A stretch of DNA of 27,973 nt, taken from assembly GCA_051859825.1 (NCBI GenBank), contig JBHYFA010000035.1, positions 1 through 27,973 of the forward strand, read 5' to 3'. This document shows positions 14,987 through 23,421 of the stretch, piece after piece. Each line of letters opens with the position of its first letter. The first letter of the stretch is position 1. The position numbers were made by a program, and so were the translations under genes. The DNA comes from CSBr16-58 sp051859825. Lineage in GTDB: Bacteria; Bacteroidota; Bacteroidia; Flavobacteriales; Schleiferiaceae. Under the pieces are notes generated by a model, which ran no database searches, was not told the DNA's origin, and was given only the letters and a program-made list of their open reading frames with translations.

Positions 14987-14994
14987 CAAATATA
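14987..14994 (-). promoter_or_regulatory. -7 box for dnaX
   Basis: On the minus strand TATATTTG matches TAnnTTTG exactly, with a TTG about 21 bases upstream overlapping the end of the M3 peptidase gene. It ends 7 bases before the dnaX ATG, so the transcript would be nearly leaderless. Confidence 0.45.
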
Positions 14995-15021
14995 CGGTTA
15001 TCATAAGACAGAAAGCAAGGA

Positions 15022-17031
15022 TTATCTCAAGCGATTCAGTAAGGGTTCAACGGAGGGTTCCTTGCCGGTAAACGCTCGGAAAAGCTCCAGAGCATCGCGT
15101 GAACCGCCTGCCTGAAGGAGTTTTTCGTAATTGTTGGCCGTTTCTTTATCAAAAATGCCGTTTCTTTCAAATACCTCAAAGGCTTGAACTTCGAGCATTT
15201 CCGACCACTTGTAACTGTAATAGCCCGCAGAATATCCACCTTGAAAAATGTGGTTGAATGCCGGACTGATATTGGTGTTTTTGGTTTCGGGCAAAAGCTC
15301 CATATCCTGTAATACGTTCTTTTCTAGTTGTTCTACTTCCAAAATAGCCTCATTTTCTCCCAAACTATGCCATGCCATGTCAATCATGCCAAAGCCCAAC
15401 TGACGGATGGTTGCGTAGCCTTCTAGGAAGACTCTTTGTTTGCGGATACTTTGGAGCATTTCGGCGGGAATGGCCTCTCCGGTGTCGATATGTCGCGCAA
15501 AGAGATTGAGCGCTTCTTGCTCGTAGCACCAGTTTTCCATGAGCTGACTAGGTAGTTCTACGAAATCCCAGGATACATTGGTTCCCGAAAGACTCGGGAA
15601 TCTGCCCTGAGCGAGCATGCCGTGGAGGGCGTGTCCAAATTCGTGGAAGTAAGTCGTAAGTTCTTGGAAATTCAGTAGGGCAGGACGGGTTTTACTCGGA
15701 CGATTGAAGTTGCACACGATACTGATGTGCGGGCGATGATCGGTATTTCCATCGCGATATTGACCTTTGTAGGCCGTTTTCCACGCTCCACCGCGCTTTC
15801 CGGCACGAGGGAAGAAATCCATGTATAAAATAGCCACGTAGCTTCCGTCTGTTTTCTTCACTTCATACACTTCTACTTCTTCGTGATACACTGGAATATC
15901 GCTGCGTTTTTCAAATTTCAAGTCGAAGAGCTTCTCGCAGATTTGGAAAATACCCTGAGTGACTTTGTCTAGAGGTAAATATGGACGTAGGGCTTCATCG
16001 TCAACATTGAGTTCCTGTTTGCGCAGTTTTTCCATGAGATACGACATATCCCATTTTTCCACTTTTTCAATCTGGCATTTTTCTTTGGCAAACGCGCGAA
16101 TCATTTCCATTTCCTTTTTTGCCACCGGTAGCGCCTTGGTTTTCAGTGTCTGCAAAAATTCATTCACTCTTTCCGAACTCTGCGCCATTCTTTCCTCTAA
16201 AATGAAGTCTGCGTGGCTCTTATATCCCAATAGATTTGCTCTTTCGCGACGAAGATGAACCAATTTCTCAATGATGGGAAGGTTGTTGGTGTTTTCCCCA
16301 GTTCCCCGCGCGGCAAAGGCAAAATAGAGTTTTTCTCGCAAATCCCGACGGTTGCTGTATTTCATAAAGTCGAGGTAGCTATCGGGACGCAAGCCAATGA
16401 GCCAACCCGTTTTACCCGCCTTTTCTGCGGCATCCTTGGCGGCTTCTTTAAAGTCGTCGGATAATCCGTCTAGGTCACTTTCTTCATTGAGGATCAGTTC
16501 GTAGGCGTTGGTGTCGCGTAATACATTTTCACCAAACTGTAAGCTCAGTCGTCCCAGTTCTTGATCGATTTCCCTTAGGCGCTCTTTCTGTTCAACGCTA
16601 AGTTTGGCTCCATTGCGTTCGAAGGCTAGGAGGGTTTTACGATGCAGCATTTGCGATTCGGGATCACTCGGGACGTCTTTCACGGCCAAAACTCTTTGGT
16701 AGAGTTGGTCGTCGAGAATAACATCACTGGCAAAGTTGCTTAGCAGCGGAGCGATTTCTTGCGCCAGAGCCTGCATTTCGTCGTTGGTTTCCGCGCTGTT
16801 TAGGTTGAAAAAAACGGAACTAATCTGATTGAGTTCAACCTGAGCTAGGTCTAAGGCAGCAATAGTATTTTCAAAGCTTGCTTGAGATTGGGAATCGCGA
16901 ATTTCTCCGATTTTTTCCTTGGCCTTAGCAATCCAAAACTCAATGGCGGGCAGATAGTACTCATTGGTAATTTGGTCAAAAGCGAAAGTATGGAATGGGG
17001 TGGAGGGGAAGGAAATGAGTGGGTTCATCAT
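15022..17031 (-). CDS. M3-family zinc oligopeptidase (Dcp/oligopeptidase A type)
   Basis: The 669-aa cytoplasmic thimet-type metallopeptidase should cut short peptides or remove C-terminal dipeptides. The zinc site is HEFGH at 463-467 (TYFHEFGHALHG), with the third ligand in the following helix (FVELPSQLMENW). FPRAGKRGGAW and YSAGYYSYKWSEML are typical of the substrate cleft of M3A enzymes. There is no signal peptide. I chose ATG 17031; 17028 is equally possible. The longest frame begins at 17061 inside the terminator hairpin of the preceding gene and adds non-conserved residues. The length matches Dcp and OpdA (about 680), and the sequence does not let me choose between them. Confidence 0.9.
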   Translation of the reverse strand: MMNPLISFPSTPFHTFAFDQITNEYYLPAIEFWIAKAKEKIGEIRDSQSQASFENTIAALDLAQVELNQISSVFFNLNSAETNDEMQALAQEIAPLLSNFASDVILDDQLYQRVLAVKDVPSDPESQMLHRKTLLAFERNGAKLSVEQKERLREIDQELGRLSLQFGENVLRDTNAYELILNEESDLDGLSDDFKEAAKDAAEKAGKTGWLIGLRPDSYLDFMKYSNRRDLREKLYFAFAARGTGENTNNLPIIEKLVHLRRERANLLGYKSHADFILEERMAQSSERVNEFLQTLKTKALPVAKKEMEMIRAFAKEKCQIEKVEKWDMSYLMEKLRKQELNVDDEALRPYLPLDKVTQGIFQICEKLFDLKFEKRSDIPVYHEEVEVYEVKKTDGSYVAILYMDFFPRAGKRGGAWKTAYKGQYRDGNTDHRPHISIVCNFNRPSKTRPALLNFQELTTYFHEFGHALHGMLAQGRFPSLSGTNVSWDFVELPSQLMENWCYEQEALNLFARHIDTGEAIPAEMLQSIRKQRVFLEGYATIRQLGFGMIDMAWHSLGENEAILEVEQLEKNVLQDMELLPETKNTNISPAFNHIFQGGYSAGYYSYKWSEMLEVQAFEVFERNGIFDKETANNYEKLLQAGGSRDALELFRAFTGKEPSVEPLLNRLR

Positions 17032-17042
17032 GTCAACGGGAT

Positions 17043-17072
17043 AAAAAAAAAGCCACCTCAAACGAAGTGGCT
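17043..17072 (-). terminator. Intrinsic terminator downstream of acyl-CoA dehydrogenase
   Basis: On the minus strand AGCCAC...GTGGCT closes a stem with a 10-base loop, followed by nine T. It begins 20 bases after the acyl-CoA dehydrogenase stop and ends only 12 bases before the start codon of the M3 peptidase. Confidence 0.8.
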
Positions 17073-17091
17073 GTATGGTTTAATTTGGAAA

Positions 17092-18234
17092 TTAGTCTCT
17101 TAGAACTTCACGAGAAATCACCAATTTTTGAATTTCTGAAGTACCCTCATAGATTTGGGTAATTTTCGCATCGCGCATCAAACGCTCTACGTGGTATTCC
17201 TTCACGTAACCGTAACCTCCGTGGATTTGAACGGCTTCTACGGTGTGCTTCATGGCTACGGTAGAGGCGTAAAGCTTGGCCATTGCACTTTCTTTATCGA
17301 AAGGAAGACCTTGATCTTTTAGCCATGCAGAACGAAGTACCATAAGGCGAGCAGCGTCGATTTCGGTGGCCATATCGGCAAGTTTGAAGGCAATGGCTTG
17401 GTGATCAGAAATGGTTTTTCCGAAAGCCTTGCGCTCTTTGGAGTATTGAAGGGCCAATTCGTACGCACCTGAAGCAATACCCAAAGCCTGAGCAGCAATT
17501 CCGATTCGTCCGCCGGAAAGTACTTTCATTGCGAATTTGAATCCGAACCCGTCTTCACCAAGGCGATTTTCCTTAGGAACCTTCACATCGGTAAACATCA
17601 AGCTATGCGTATCACTTCCACGGATACCCATTTTCTCTTCTTTTTTACCAACTACAAAGCCATCCATGCCTTTTTCTACGATAAGACAATTGATTCCACG
17701 GTGACCTTTTTCAATATCGGTTTGCGCCATTACGAGATATACACTGGCGGTGCTTCCGTTGGTAATCCAGTTTTTGGTACCATTGAGAAGGTAGTGGTCG
17801 CCCTTGTCGATGGCGGTGGTTTTTTGTGATGTAGCGTCAGAGCCGGCTTCGGGTTCTGAGAGACAGAATGCACCGATGATTTCTCCTTTGGCTAGCGGCA
17901 CAAGATATTTTTGTTTTTGCTCTTCGGTTCCGAATTTTTCCAGACCCCAACAAACGAGAGAGTTGTTTACCGACATTACTACAGAGGCGGAAGCATCTAC
18001 TTTAGAGAGCTCTTCCATTGCCAAAACGTACGAAATGGTGTCCATTCCTGATCCACCATATTTTGGGTCAACCATCATTACCATAAAACCGAGCTCACCC
18101 ATCATTTTCACTTGTTCGGCGGGGAATTTTTCGTGTGTATCTCTTTCGATTACACCGGGTAACAATTCGTTTTGGGCAAAATCGCGAGCAGCCTTTTGGA
18201 TCATTAGATGCTCTTCTGTAAGTTCAAACTTCAT
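17092..18234 (-). CDS. Acyl-CoA dehydrogenase (short-chain/butyryl-CoA type)
   Basis: The 380-aa flavoprotein introduces the trans-2 double bond in acyl-CoA, passing electrons to ETF. Family marks: AFCLSEPEAGSDA and WITNGS (FAD and substrate pocket), RIGIAAQALGIASGAYELA, AFGKTISDHQAIAFKLADM, QIHGGYGYVKEYHVERLMRDAKI, and the catalytic base E363 in YEGTSEIQ, the position used in short- and medium-chain enzymes. Chain-length preference cannot be fixed from sequence; butyryl-CoA or branched-chain use is likely. It is cytoplasmic. It lies 89 bases after the 79-aa gene and has its own terminator, so it may end the envelope transcript or be transcribed alone. Confidence 0.92.
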   Translation of the reverse strand: MKFELTEEHLMIQKAARDFAQNELLPGVIERDTHEKFPAEQVKMMGELGFMVMMVDPKYGGSGMDTISYVLAMEELSKVDASASVVMSVNNSLVCWGLEKFGTEEQKQKYLVPLAKGEIIGAFCLSEPEAGSDATSQKTTAIDKGDHYLLNGTKNWITNGSTASVYLVMAQTDIEKGHRGINCLIVEKGMDGFVVGKKEEKMGIRGSDTHSLMFTDVKVPKENRLGEDGFGFKFAMKVLSGGRIGIAAQALGIASGAYELALQYSKERKAFGKTISDHQAIAFKLADMATEIDAARLMVLRSAWLKDQGLPFDKESAMAKLYASTVAMKHTVEAVQIHGGYGYVKEYHVERLMRDAKITQIYEGTSEIQKLVISREVLRD

Positions 18235-18323
18235 AATTATTTCACTGTATTGAGGTTATTTTAACATCGAGCTGCAAAATAAGTTCACAGCCGTTAAATA
18301 TGGAAGAAAGGATTTGTTTTTTA

Positions 18324-18563
18324 TTAGGCCGATTTCAAAGCTTCCATCGCCTGCTTGTGCATTTCGTGAAAACGCGTTTCTACCGTAGCAATAAAACTTG
18401 GCGAAATGACTTTCTTTACGTTGTCAACTCCGGGAGTTTGGGTTTTGGGAAAACGAAAACCTTGTTTCATTGGGCCGGCTTCAAATTCCACATAATAATA
18501 TTTTTCCAGCGTGTAAATGATAATTCGCATGGAAGGATGCGCTATGGTATCGGCAATTCTCAT
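18324..18563 (-). CDS. Conserved-looking small protein of unknown function (79 aa)
   Basis: The ATG begins one base after the stop of the TonB-receptor gene, so translation is probably coupled. The 79-residue product is soluble, with no signal or membrane segment. It begins MRIADTIAHPSMRIIIYTLE, continues KYYYVEFEAGPMKQGF and ends in a helix (FIATVETRFHEMHKQAMEAL). Its composition and position support a real gene; I do not recognise a characterised family. It is odd that a cytoplasmic small protein ends an operon of three exported proteins. Confidence 0.65.
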   Translation of the reverse strand: MRIADTIAHPSMRIIIYTLEKYYYVEFEAGPMKQGFRFPKTQTPGVDNVKKVISPSFIATVETRFHEMHKQAMEALKSA

Positions 18564-18564
18564 G

Positions 18565-21030
18565 TTAAATTTGTATTTGCAAACGAAGATTTATCAGTCT
18601 GTTGGTGAGGAAATTGGGGACAGCATATTGTCTGGCCGTAGATGCATCAGGGTTGGAAGAGTTGATTTCTCTAATCCATAAGTAGGAAATACTGTTGCGA
18701 ATACCCAGTAAATTGAAAACATCGAGGCCGATAGACGCGCTTTTGAAGTTGTTGAGAAACTCCCATTTCGCCGTTTTGTCGGGACGCTTAAGCTCCTTGG
18801 AAATACCAATATCCACTCTTCGATAATTTGATATGCGGAAGATGTTTTCCGAAGGTAATGCCCGTGGTGGTTGAAAGGGCTGACGTGTTCCAAACATCGT
18901 GGTCACGCTTATCTTCCACGTATCATCACCGGGAAGATGGTCTTGGAAGAAAATGGATGCGTTTACCAACTGGTCGGTTGGTCTGGGAAGAAAGCCTAAT
19001 TCGGGAAAATCGTTGAACTTTTCACGGATGGTCATCACCGAAAGACTAAACCACGATTCCACGCCCTTGACAAACTGCCCATTGATTCTAAAATCAACTC
19101 CGGTAGCAAAGCCCGTAGCGTCGTTTAATGCACTGTAACGCAAACGTACGTTGTCCATTTGATAGGAAACCAGATTTTGTAAATCTTTGTAATACAATTC
19201 AGTAACAAGTTGAAAATCGCGCCCCCACATTTTAAAAAGGTGGTCGTTACCCAAAACAAGGTGAAAAGCCTGTTGCGCACGAATGTCTCTATTGATGTCA
19301 CCACCGATGTCGCGCATTTCGCGGTAAAAGGCCGGTTGGTGATAGAAGCCGGCAGACAAGCGGAAAATCATGTCGTTGCTTTTAAAAGGCTTCACTTTGA
19401 AGGTTCCTCGCGGACTAATCACGGTTTGTCCGTTCAGCGACCAATGATGCGCGCGAACACCAATGGAGTAGGAGTAGGTACGATCGTTTACTTCCCAGCG
19501 TCTTTGATTTTCAACGTATCCCATTACACGGTGAGAAAATACACTGATGCGTGAGTTAAAACTCTCAAACAGATTGAGGCCGTCGATGGGGTTGTTGATG
19601 ACGCTCACCGTATTTGAGTCTCCGCGCTGAAAAGTGGTTTCCGGACGGTGGGGAACACTAAAGCCGGTTGAATCAATGTATTCCCATTCCTGATATTTGT
19701 CGCGAATATCTTCATACTGCCATTTGATTCCCGCGTTCCAGGTAGATTTGCCCGTCACCACGGTGGTTTTGGCTTCGATATTGGCAACTAGGGCATCGAG
19801 ATTATTGCGTGCAAAATTGTGAAAACCTCCAGCGCCACGTAAAAAATCAATCTCACCAAAATTATCCGAACCTAAATCGTTATCGAGCTCTGAAAGACGG
19901 TAGGCTCCGATAACGTCAAAATGTTCTTGTTCTAAGGATTGATACACCGAAGCTGTAATGGTGTTTTTTACATTTTTTCGTGGACGCCACTCTGCACTAA
20001 GCGCGTGAAAATTGGTAATGAAGTCGTAATCTTCTTCGCCATCAAAAAATACGTTCAATCGCAAGGCTTGCTGAAAAGATCCAAAACTCGTTTCTCTACT
20101 TGTTGGAACCACGCGGTAACGGTTTCTACTTACGTTGGATAAATAGCTCAGTGTCCATTCGTCGGTAAGTTGGTAATTAAACGAAGCTTGAATATCTGTA
20201 AATTGTGGTTGAAAATCGGCGTCGGTATCCATTGAACCCAGAAGCATGGAGTTCTGACGGTAGCGCACACTCACCATGTAATCGAGCTTGCCTTTCACAT
20301 CTTCTATGGTTACAGAACCTCCCAAAAATCCCGCTTCTGCACGGAGCCCAAACTCAGTAGGACGACGGTAGCGAATATCCAATACCGACGACATTCTATC
20401 GCCGTAACGCGCATCAAAGCCACCAGCGGAAAAATCCACCCGCTCAATCATATCGGTATTGATGAAACTCAAACCTTCTTGTTGGCCATTGCGCACCAAA
20501 AAGGGGCGATAGACTTCAATGCCGTTTACGTAAACCAAGTTTTCGTCAAAATTTCCTCCACGCACGGAGTACTGCGAGCTGAGTTCATTTCGTGAACTAA
20601 CACCAGCGAAGGTGCGTAAAATACCCTCTACGGTTCCGGTAGGGCCAACAAATGCTTCGATGGTTTTCACATCAATAGCCGTTTGATTGTCCATTCGATT
20701 CCGCGCTGTTACGTCAACCGCTTCTAAGTCTGTGCTTGAGGAAAAAAGACTGATTTTTAGCGAGTAAACCTTTTTAGGCTCTATAAAAACTTCAACACTG
20801 TCTGGGTGGTGATTTTCTGCGCGGAAGAATACAAGCTGCTTTCCGGTTTCTTGGGTTAACAAGGAAAAATTTCCCTTAGCATCAGAAACGGCGGTGTCAT
20901 TTGCCAAAATAATTTTTGCACCAATCAATGCTTTTCCATTGGTGGTTTTAAGGTTTCCCTCAACGATGGATTGAGCCGAAGCAAAGGAAGAAATGAAAAG
21001 GCAAAAGAGTACCAGCCGGTATCTGGTCAT
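18565..21030 (-). CDS. TonB-dependent outer-membrane receptor with carboxypeptidase-like N-terminal domain
   Basis: The 821-aa protein has a signal peptide ending ASAQ and an N-terminal beta-sandwich (CarboxypepD_reg-like, about 22-100: VEGNLKTTNGKALIGAKI, DAKGNFSLL). The plug follows (about 115-230: VEGILRTFAGVSS, SQYSVRGGNFDENLVYVNG, GFDARYGDRMSSVLDIRY), then a beta-barrel to the C-terminus. I see no obvious TonB box. The plug and barrel are those of energised importers, but the substrate is unknown and no SusD partner adjoins. The gene starts two bases after the end of the 218-aa carboxypeptidase-like gene and ends one base before the 79-aa gene. That packing points to a dedicated envelope unit rather than a nutrient-uptake locus. 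Confidence 0.9.
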   Translation of the reverse strand: MTRYRLVLFCLFISSFASAQSIVEGNLKTTNGKALIGAKIILANDTAVSDAKGNFSLLTQETGKQLVFFRAENHHPDSVEVFIEPKKVYSLKISLFSSSTDLEAVDVTARNRMDNQTAIDVKTIEAFVGPTGTVEGILRTFAGVSSRNELSSQYSVRGGNFDENLVYVNGIEVYRPFLVRNGQQEGLSFINTDMIERVDFSAGGFDARYGDRMSSVLDIRYRRPTEFGLRAEAGFLGGSVTIEDVKGKLDYMVSVRYRQNSMLLGSMDTDADFQPQFTDIQASFNYQLTDEWTLSYLSNVSRNRYRVVPTSRETSFGSFQQALRLNVFFDGEEDYDFITNFHALSAEWRPRKNVKNTITASVYQSLEQEHFDVIGAYRLSELDNDLGSDNFGEIDFLRGAGGFHNFARNNLDALVANIEAKTTVVTGKSTWNAGIKWQYEDIRDKYQEWEYIDSTGFSVPHRPETTFQRGDSNTVSVINNPIDGLNLFESFNSRISVFSHRVMGYVENQRRWEVNDRTYSYSIGVRAHHWSLNGQTVISPRGTFKVKPFKSNDMIFRLSAGFYHQPAFYREMRDIGGDINRDIRAQQAFHLVLGNDHLFKMWGRDFQLVTELYYKDLQNLVSYQMDNVRLRYSALNDATGFATGVDFRINGQFVKGVESWFSLSVMTIREKFNDFPELGFLPRPTDQLVNASIFFQDHLPGDDTWKISVTTMFGTRQPFQPPRALPSENIFRISNYRRVDIGISKELKRPDKTAKWEFLNNFKSASIGLDVFNLLGIRNSISYLWIREINSSNPDASTARQYAVPNFLTNRLINLRLQIQI

Positions 21031-21032
21031 AC

Positions 21033-21689
21033 TTATTTTTTCAAGGATTCAAATAATTGATGCCAAGCAAAGGGGTTGGATAGAGACATCATCATCGCTG
21101 TTCCGCCCGACACGCCTCCGTATCGCGTCCGATCGTAATAGTAGTTCGCCTGTTGGCGCATCATAACTTTGCCAAGCTCGCTGGGGTCGTAACCCATAGC
21201 TGCGGCTCTTTCTCTGAGTGCAGCGATTGCTAAATTTCGGTAGGCAATATCGAGGTCGGTAGTGGGAACGCGGATAGACATAAATTCTGCTTTTAATCTA
21301 TCGGGTGAAGGCCAAGGGTAAATGATTACTTGGCTCAAATAGGCTGTATCGCGTTGAAGACGAATCTCTACTAAATAACCTTTTTTGTCGCGTTTTAACG
21401 TATCCGGAATATAAAACTTCTCGCGCTTGAAACCGATTACACTAAACTGAACGGTGTCTCCCGGCATAATGGCAATAGAGAAAAATCCATCATCGGCACT
21501 CACAGTACCTTGCTGGCGTCCGGGAATAAAAATGTTTACATTGGGAATGAGTTGGGGAATGCTATCATCGCTCATTACCACACCATTGAGCTGAATGGGT
21601 TGGTTAGGACGACTCTGGGAAAATAAAGCTTGCCCAGCAAATATGAAGGTTAATAGCAGGTAAATTAAGGCTGGACTACGATTTTCCAT
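21033..21689 (-). CDS. Exported protein with carboxypeptidase-like regulatory domain
   Basis: The 218-aa protein has a signal peptide (to about FSQ) and one CarboxypepD_reg-like beta-sandwich (about 32-115: LNGVVMSDDSIPQLIPNVNI, GTVSADDGFFSIAIMPGDTV, SVIGFKREKF). A C-terminal part without recognised domain is rich in Arg, Met and Tyr. It starts 25 bases inside the end of the M23 peptidase gene and is followed after two bases by the TonB receptor, so it is co-expressed with both. It is probably periplasmic or loosely bound to the outer membrane. The fold of the first domain is well supported and the function is not. Confidence 0.8.
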   Translation of the reverse strand: MENRSPALIYLLLTFIFAGQALFSQSRPNQPIQLNGVVMSDDSIPQLIPNVNIFIPGRQQGTVSADDGFFSIAIMPGDTVQFSVIGFKREKFYIPDTLKRDKKGYLVEIRLQRDTAYLSQVIIYPWPSPDRLKAEFMSIRVPTTDLDIAYRNLAIAALRERAAAMGYDPSELGKVMMRQQANYYYDRTRYGGVSGGTAMMMSLSNPFAWHQLFESLKK

Positions 21690-23380
21690 GTTCTTTCTGT
21701 CTTGTTGTTACAATTATCCCAAACACGCACTTTTAGTGTGCTGGTACCTCTCGGCAAACGATTGTCAAAGGTATAAAAAATCATGTTACTTTTGGGCTCA
21801 TATTCCATCAAAATCCACTGATCATTTACGTAGGCCTCGTATTTGCGAATTCCCGAAAAATCATCACTGATATGAATCTTTATAGGAAGGTTGTTTTTCA
21901 ATACAAATCCGTCGGAGAAGTTGATGGGATACACCTTGGGAGCAATTGTATCGGCCATAATGCTAAACTCACCAAAGGTTTTGGAATTCGACATTAAATG
22001 AATATTTGTGTTGTCATCTGCACCAATGCTCGACCATGAACCGGATGGTTTTTCACGACGAACCATCACCATTTTTTCGCGGGGAACACGATTGTCGATG
22101 ATTTCCCTGCTGAAAAAAACCGAAAGATTGCGGTGAATGGGTATATCAAAGCTACCAACGCTAAAAATAGGTGCCAGGCAATGCGCACAAGCCGGGGAAA
22201 TGCTGTACTCAATTCGCGCGTCTTGGTAAAGCGAAAACGGTGCTAGTATAGCCCGCATTCCCTGATCACTTACGGAGTTGAGCATGTCGTGCTGCCAAAC
22301 GCTTCCGTAGGGGTAATTTTCTGAAAAATCTCGACATTCAATCTTCAATGGGATTTTTACAACGGTTTTATTTCCATGAAAATCAAGTGCTTCAACATGT
22401 AGGTCGAAGGCATTGGTGTCGGTAATGTGCAGCACACCACGCTGGTTTCGTTCGGGGTGCGCATCGAGATTGTAGTTGCTGGGCTTGAATAAGCGATAGA
22501 AGGTCTGCCCCTGATTTTTCTTGGCCGCATAGTCGATGAATCCATTGATGTAGCGCGATTGATCGAAGCGAATACCATCGGCCTGAAAACTGAAAAAAGC
22601 CTCGTCATCTTTTTTCACTACTACGCGGTAAATGCCATTTTTATTCTGCGAACCATCTTGGTGGTCGTAGCCTTGCACACCTACAGCAAAGGTGTTGTGC
22701 ACACTTACCGCCGATCTTCCAACGGGAACGTACACCCCGTTAGGACCGGGGGCAATTTCCACGGTTTTTTCATCGCGAATGAAACCACGCTGATCGATTT
22801 CGTAGAGTTTGACCCGAAATAATTTTGGTGCTCGACTATCGCTCACCGGCAAGCCAAATAAAAGCGGATTGAGCGCCCGCTCGCCACCTTGATCGCGAAT
22901 TTCAAAGTGTAAATGGGGTCCGCCCGAACCACCGGTGTTTCCACTTAAAGCAATGGTTTGACCTTGATTTACGGTTAATTCTCCTGATGAAGGGTAAAGA
23001 GTGAGTTCAAAACTTTGTTTCTGATACTGATGCTTTCTGACGTATTCTTCAATCTCTTCATTAAAGCGCTGAAGGTGGGCATACACGCTCATGTATCCGT
23101 TGGGGTGGGTAATGTAAATGGCTTTTCCATAACCCGAAGTGGAAACATTGATGCGACTTACATAACCGTCTGCGGCCGCCAAAACGCGTTTACCTTCTTG
23201 CCCCTGGGTTTTTAAATCTAAGCCTGCATGAAAGTGATTGGGACGCAATTCACCAAAGGTTCCACTCACATAAAGAGGAATGTCGAGTGGTGATTGGAAA
23301 TAATTTTGAGGGTACTTTTGCCCGAACGATAACAGAACCGTCGAAACAAACCCGAGAATAAATAAACCTTTTCGCGCCAT
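21665..23380 (-). CDS. M23-family (LytM-like) peptidase, exported
   Basis: The 571-aa protein has a signal peptide ending about SFGQ and an M23 zinc domain (about 35-185). The domain has H51-x3-D55 (HFHAGLDL), H102 in YAHLQ and H156-x-H158 in GPHLHFE, so all metal and catalytic positions are present. A long beta-rich C-terminal part (about 190-571) has no recognised domain and ends in a WKIVVQP strand. It should cleave peptidoglycan cross-links or another exported peptide in the periplasm. It is the first gene of the four-gene envelope unit, preceded by an exact TAnnTTTG box. The ATG at 23380 gives a standard signal. Confidence 0.88.
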   Translation of the reverse strand: MARKGLFILGFVSTVLLSFGQKYPQNYFQSPLDIPLYVSGTFGELRPNHFHAGLDLKTQGQEGKRVLAAADGYVSRINVSTSGYGKAIYITHPNGYMSVYAHLQRFNEEIEEYVRKHQYQKQSFELTLYPSSGELTVNQGQTIALSGNTGGSGGPHLHFEIRDQGGERALNPLLFGLPVSDSRAPKLFRVKLYEIDQRGFIRDEKTVEIAPGPNGVYVPVGRSAVSVHNTFAVGVQGYDHQDGSQNKNGIYRVVVKKDDEAFFSFQADGIRFDQSRYINGFIDYAAKKNQGQTFYRLFKPSNYNLDAHPERNQRGVLHITDTNAFDLHVEALDFHGNKTVVKIPLKIECRDFSENYPYGSVWQHDMLNSVSDQGMRAILAPFSLYQDARIEYSISPACAHCLAPIFSVGSFDIPIHRNLSVFFSREIIDNRVPREKMVMVRREKPSGSWSSIGADDNTNIHLMSNSKTFGEFSIMADTIAPKVYPINFSDGFVLKNNLPIKIHISDDFSGIRKYEAYVNDQWILMEYEPKSNMIFYTFDNRLPRGTSTLKVRVWDNCNNKTERTWKIVVQP

Positions 23381-23405
23381 AGGTGTAATCTACCAAAACA
23401 AACGC

Positions 23406-23413
23406 CAAACATA
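23406..23413 (-). promoter_or_regulatory. -7 box for the M23/TonB envelope operon
   Basis: TATGTTTG on the minus strand fits TAnnTTTG and lies 25 bases before the ATG at 23380. On the plus strand an overlapping TACTTTTC (23412-23419) is a near match that could serve the ligase gene, so the divergent promoters share bases. Confidence 0.5.
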
Positions 23414-23421
23414 CTTTTCTA

